Source: Pirellulales bacterium (lineage in GTDB: Bacteria > Planctomycetota > Planctomycetia > Pirellulales > Thermoguttaceae). Taken from it: a stretch of 64,000 nt of DNA. The notes below the pieces were generated by a model. It saw only the letters and a program-made list of their open reading frames with translations. It searched no databases and was not told where the DNA came from. Shown piece after piece: positions 62,823 through 64,000 of this stretch (positions are counted from its first letter, which is position 1; every line of letters begins with the position of its first letter). The translations under genes and the position numbers were made by a program. The DNA is taken from the NCBI GenBank assembly GCA_016931995.1, contig JAFGDS010000067.1, positions 1 to 64,000 of the forward strand, read 5' to 3'.

Positions 62823-62896
62823 TCATGTAACCCAGCCGCCCTCGGCTGGGGGCTCGCAGCCCAGGTGGTGATTCCTCACAGCCGGAGGCGGCTGGG
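62823..62896. repeat. Palindromic repeat CCCAGCCGCC/GGCGGCTGGG
   Basis: AACCCAGCCGCCCTCGGCTG faces CAGCCGGAGGCGGCTGGGCT across ~35 nt. It resembles the ACAGCCGCCCTCGGCTGTGC element near 33066 and lies between the decayed transposase and the GNAT-like gene. Confidence 0.65.
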
Positions 62897-64000
62897 CTAC
62901 GGACGGGCGATCGGGCGCTGGTAGATGCGGTAGGTTTTGTAGCGGCGGGCGCCGACGGCCTCGACGGTGCGGTTGATGAGGCGGTTGTCTTCGAGGGTCC
63001 AGCCAAGCTCGGCGCCGGTGTAGCCGATCGTGTTCTTGCCGTAGTCGAGCGTTTTGAGGATCAGGAGTTCGCTGATTCCACGGCGGCGGTAGTCTTCCAA
63101 GAGGTCCAGGACGAGCATCCGGGCGGTTTTCACGCGGGGAAGGCGGTAGAGGAAACGCGCCAGTCCGATGGGCAGCCCCCAGGTGGTCAGCCGGCCGTTC
63201 AAGGGGGCAATGGCCTCGTTGATGTCGGGCAGGGTGATCGAGAACCCGACGGGCTGGCCGTCCACTTCGGCCAAGAGGACCAGCTCGGGCAGGGCTAGCC
63301 GAGCCAACTGCCGGGCGAAGTAGCGGAACTCCGCGTCGGTCAGCTTGACGAAACCCCAGTTCTCGGTCCGCGCGCCGTTGTACACCGTGCGGCAACGCTC
63401 GACCTCGGCGTCGAAATCCTTGGGGTCAAACGGCCGGACGGTGACGCCTCCCCGCTGGGCCAGCCGTTGGGCCCGGCGGTGCCATTTGGCCACCATGTCG
63501 AGCGGATCGACAAACCACCAACTGTACAGGTCCTTGATCTTCGCTAGCCCCCACGATTCCAACAGCGCGGCGTAATACGGGGGGTTGTGGTTCATCATCA
63601 CCCGCGGCGGCGTATCGAAGCCATCGACCAGGAGGCCCAGCGGGTAGTTGGTCGAGTAGTTGATCGGGCCCATGATTTCGCCGCGGCCTCGGTCGGCGAG
63701 CCACGCGGCGGCCGCGTCCAGAAGCGCGTGGGCAACCGCCGGCTCGTCGACCGACTCGAACATGCCGAAGCACCCGACGTTCGTGCCGTGCAGGGCGTTG
63801 TAGCTCGGGTCGTCGCTGGCGAGGATCCGCCCCACCGCTTGGCCGTCGCGCAGGGCGAGGAACGTCGCCGCCGCGCCGTGCTTGTAGAAGGGGTGTTTCC
63901 TCGGGTTGAGAAACTCCTTCACCTCGACCAGCAGCGGCGGGACCCAATGCGGATCGTTGGCGTAGAGGGACCAGGGCATCCGGACGAACTGGTCCAGATC
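62897..64000 (-). CDS. GNAT-like N-acyltransferase, 5' end beyond the window
   Basis: Over 360 residues are visible, and the frame stays open to the right edge, where DLDQFVR precedes MPWSLYANDPHWVPPLLVEV. This matches the planctomycete GNAT-like proteins that start around FVRLPW.LY..DPNWVPP, so the true start lies upstream. Two GNAT-like halves are suggested: ATFLALRDGQAVGRILASDD in the first, and LVLLAEVDGQPVGFSITLPD with MLVLDLLEDYRRRGISELLI in the second (an acetyl-CoA-site-like RRRG). The substrate is unknown. The C-terminus ends in GARRYKTYRIYQRPI. Confidence 0.85.
   Translation of the reverse strand, partial: DLDQFVRMPWSLYANDPHWVPPLLVEVKEFLNPRKHPFYKHGAAATFLALRDGQAVGRILASDDPSYNALHGTNVGCFGMFESVDEPAVAHALLDAAAAWLADRGRGEIMGPINYSTNYPLGLLVDGFDTPPRVMMNHNPPYYAALLESWGLAKIKDLYSWWFVDPLDMVAKWHRRAQRLAQRGGVTVRPFDPKDFDAEVERCRTVYNGARTENWGFVKLTDAEFRYFARQLARLALPELVLLAEVDGQPVGFSITLPDINEAIAPLNGRLTTWGLPIGLARFLYRLPRVKTARMLVLDLLEDYRRRGISELLILKTLDYGKNTIGYTGAELGWTLEDNRLINRTVEAVGARRYKTYRIYQRPIARP

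Overview
The window reads as a high-GC chromosomal segment of a planctomycete, probably related to Pirellulales. The inference rests on the combination of gene families, not on a marker gene: secreted proteins with a dockerin-like repeat pair followed by a VPEP-TM-Arg (PEP-CTERM) tail, an ECF sigma factor/FecR pair driving such proteins, a formylglycine sulfatase, a Tat-exported Gfo/Idh/MocA oxidoreductase, a BBP2-like porin, a sigma factor with an N-terminal helix-turn-helix, and a Ser/Thr kinase with an extracytoplasmic sensor. No rRNA, tRNA or CRISPR array was seen.

Layout. 1-1053 holds no convincing gene but two structured repeats. 1054-5464 (minus) is a lysS-lolC-lolD operon. 5788-11637 (plus) carries a receptor-like kinase, then an HlyD-type fusion protein coupled to an ABC ATPase-permease fusion. 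11768-17635 (plus) has a disordered basic protein, a ketosynthase-fold protein that has lost all three catalytic residues, a GTPase and a sulfatase. 17996-21087 is an accessory patch: a lower-GC gene with a HEPN-like RX4H motif, an 11-12 bp GAATTC tandem array, and a REP-associated transposase element with 20-bp inverted ends whose transposase is broken by one TGA.

21062-29207 (minus) is the most interesting part. A phosphopantetheinyl transferase, a lysine 2,3-aminomutase-family radical SAM enzyme and a 1321-residue Pls-type synthetase (adenylation, carrier, then membrane segments and three left-handed beta-helix modules) lie in tight order. Two small exported proteins and an exported beta-lactamase-fold hydrolase follow. 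A sigma70-type promoter sits upstream. The simplest reading is a locus for a beta-lysine homopolymer (poly-beta-lysine-like cationic isopeptide). This is a prediction.

29964-40530 holds a porin, an oxidoreductase, RNase R, an AhpD-like protein overlapping an HTH-sigma factor gene, and a divergent sigma54 activator. 40531-47000 holds a methyltransferase, a BlaI/BlaR1-type pair with two clear operator palindromes and a terminator, a GH5-like glycosidase, a DnaQ-like exonuclease and a DUF433/DUF5615 toxin-antitoxin pair. 47257-60884 is a surface/secretome region: a 972-residue exported protein, then (minus) GH172-like, C39-like peptidase, ECF sigma, FecR and three PEP-CTERM proteins. 61951-62792 is a MauE-like gene truncated by a decayed IS1-like transposase, and a GNAT-like gene runs off the right edge.

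Intergenic DNA is rich in dispersed palindromic repeats of several families. Some have entered genes or sit beside IS fragments, so these repeats have shaped gene ends here. Most long open frames antisense to real genes are products of high GC.
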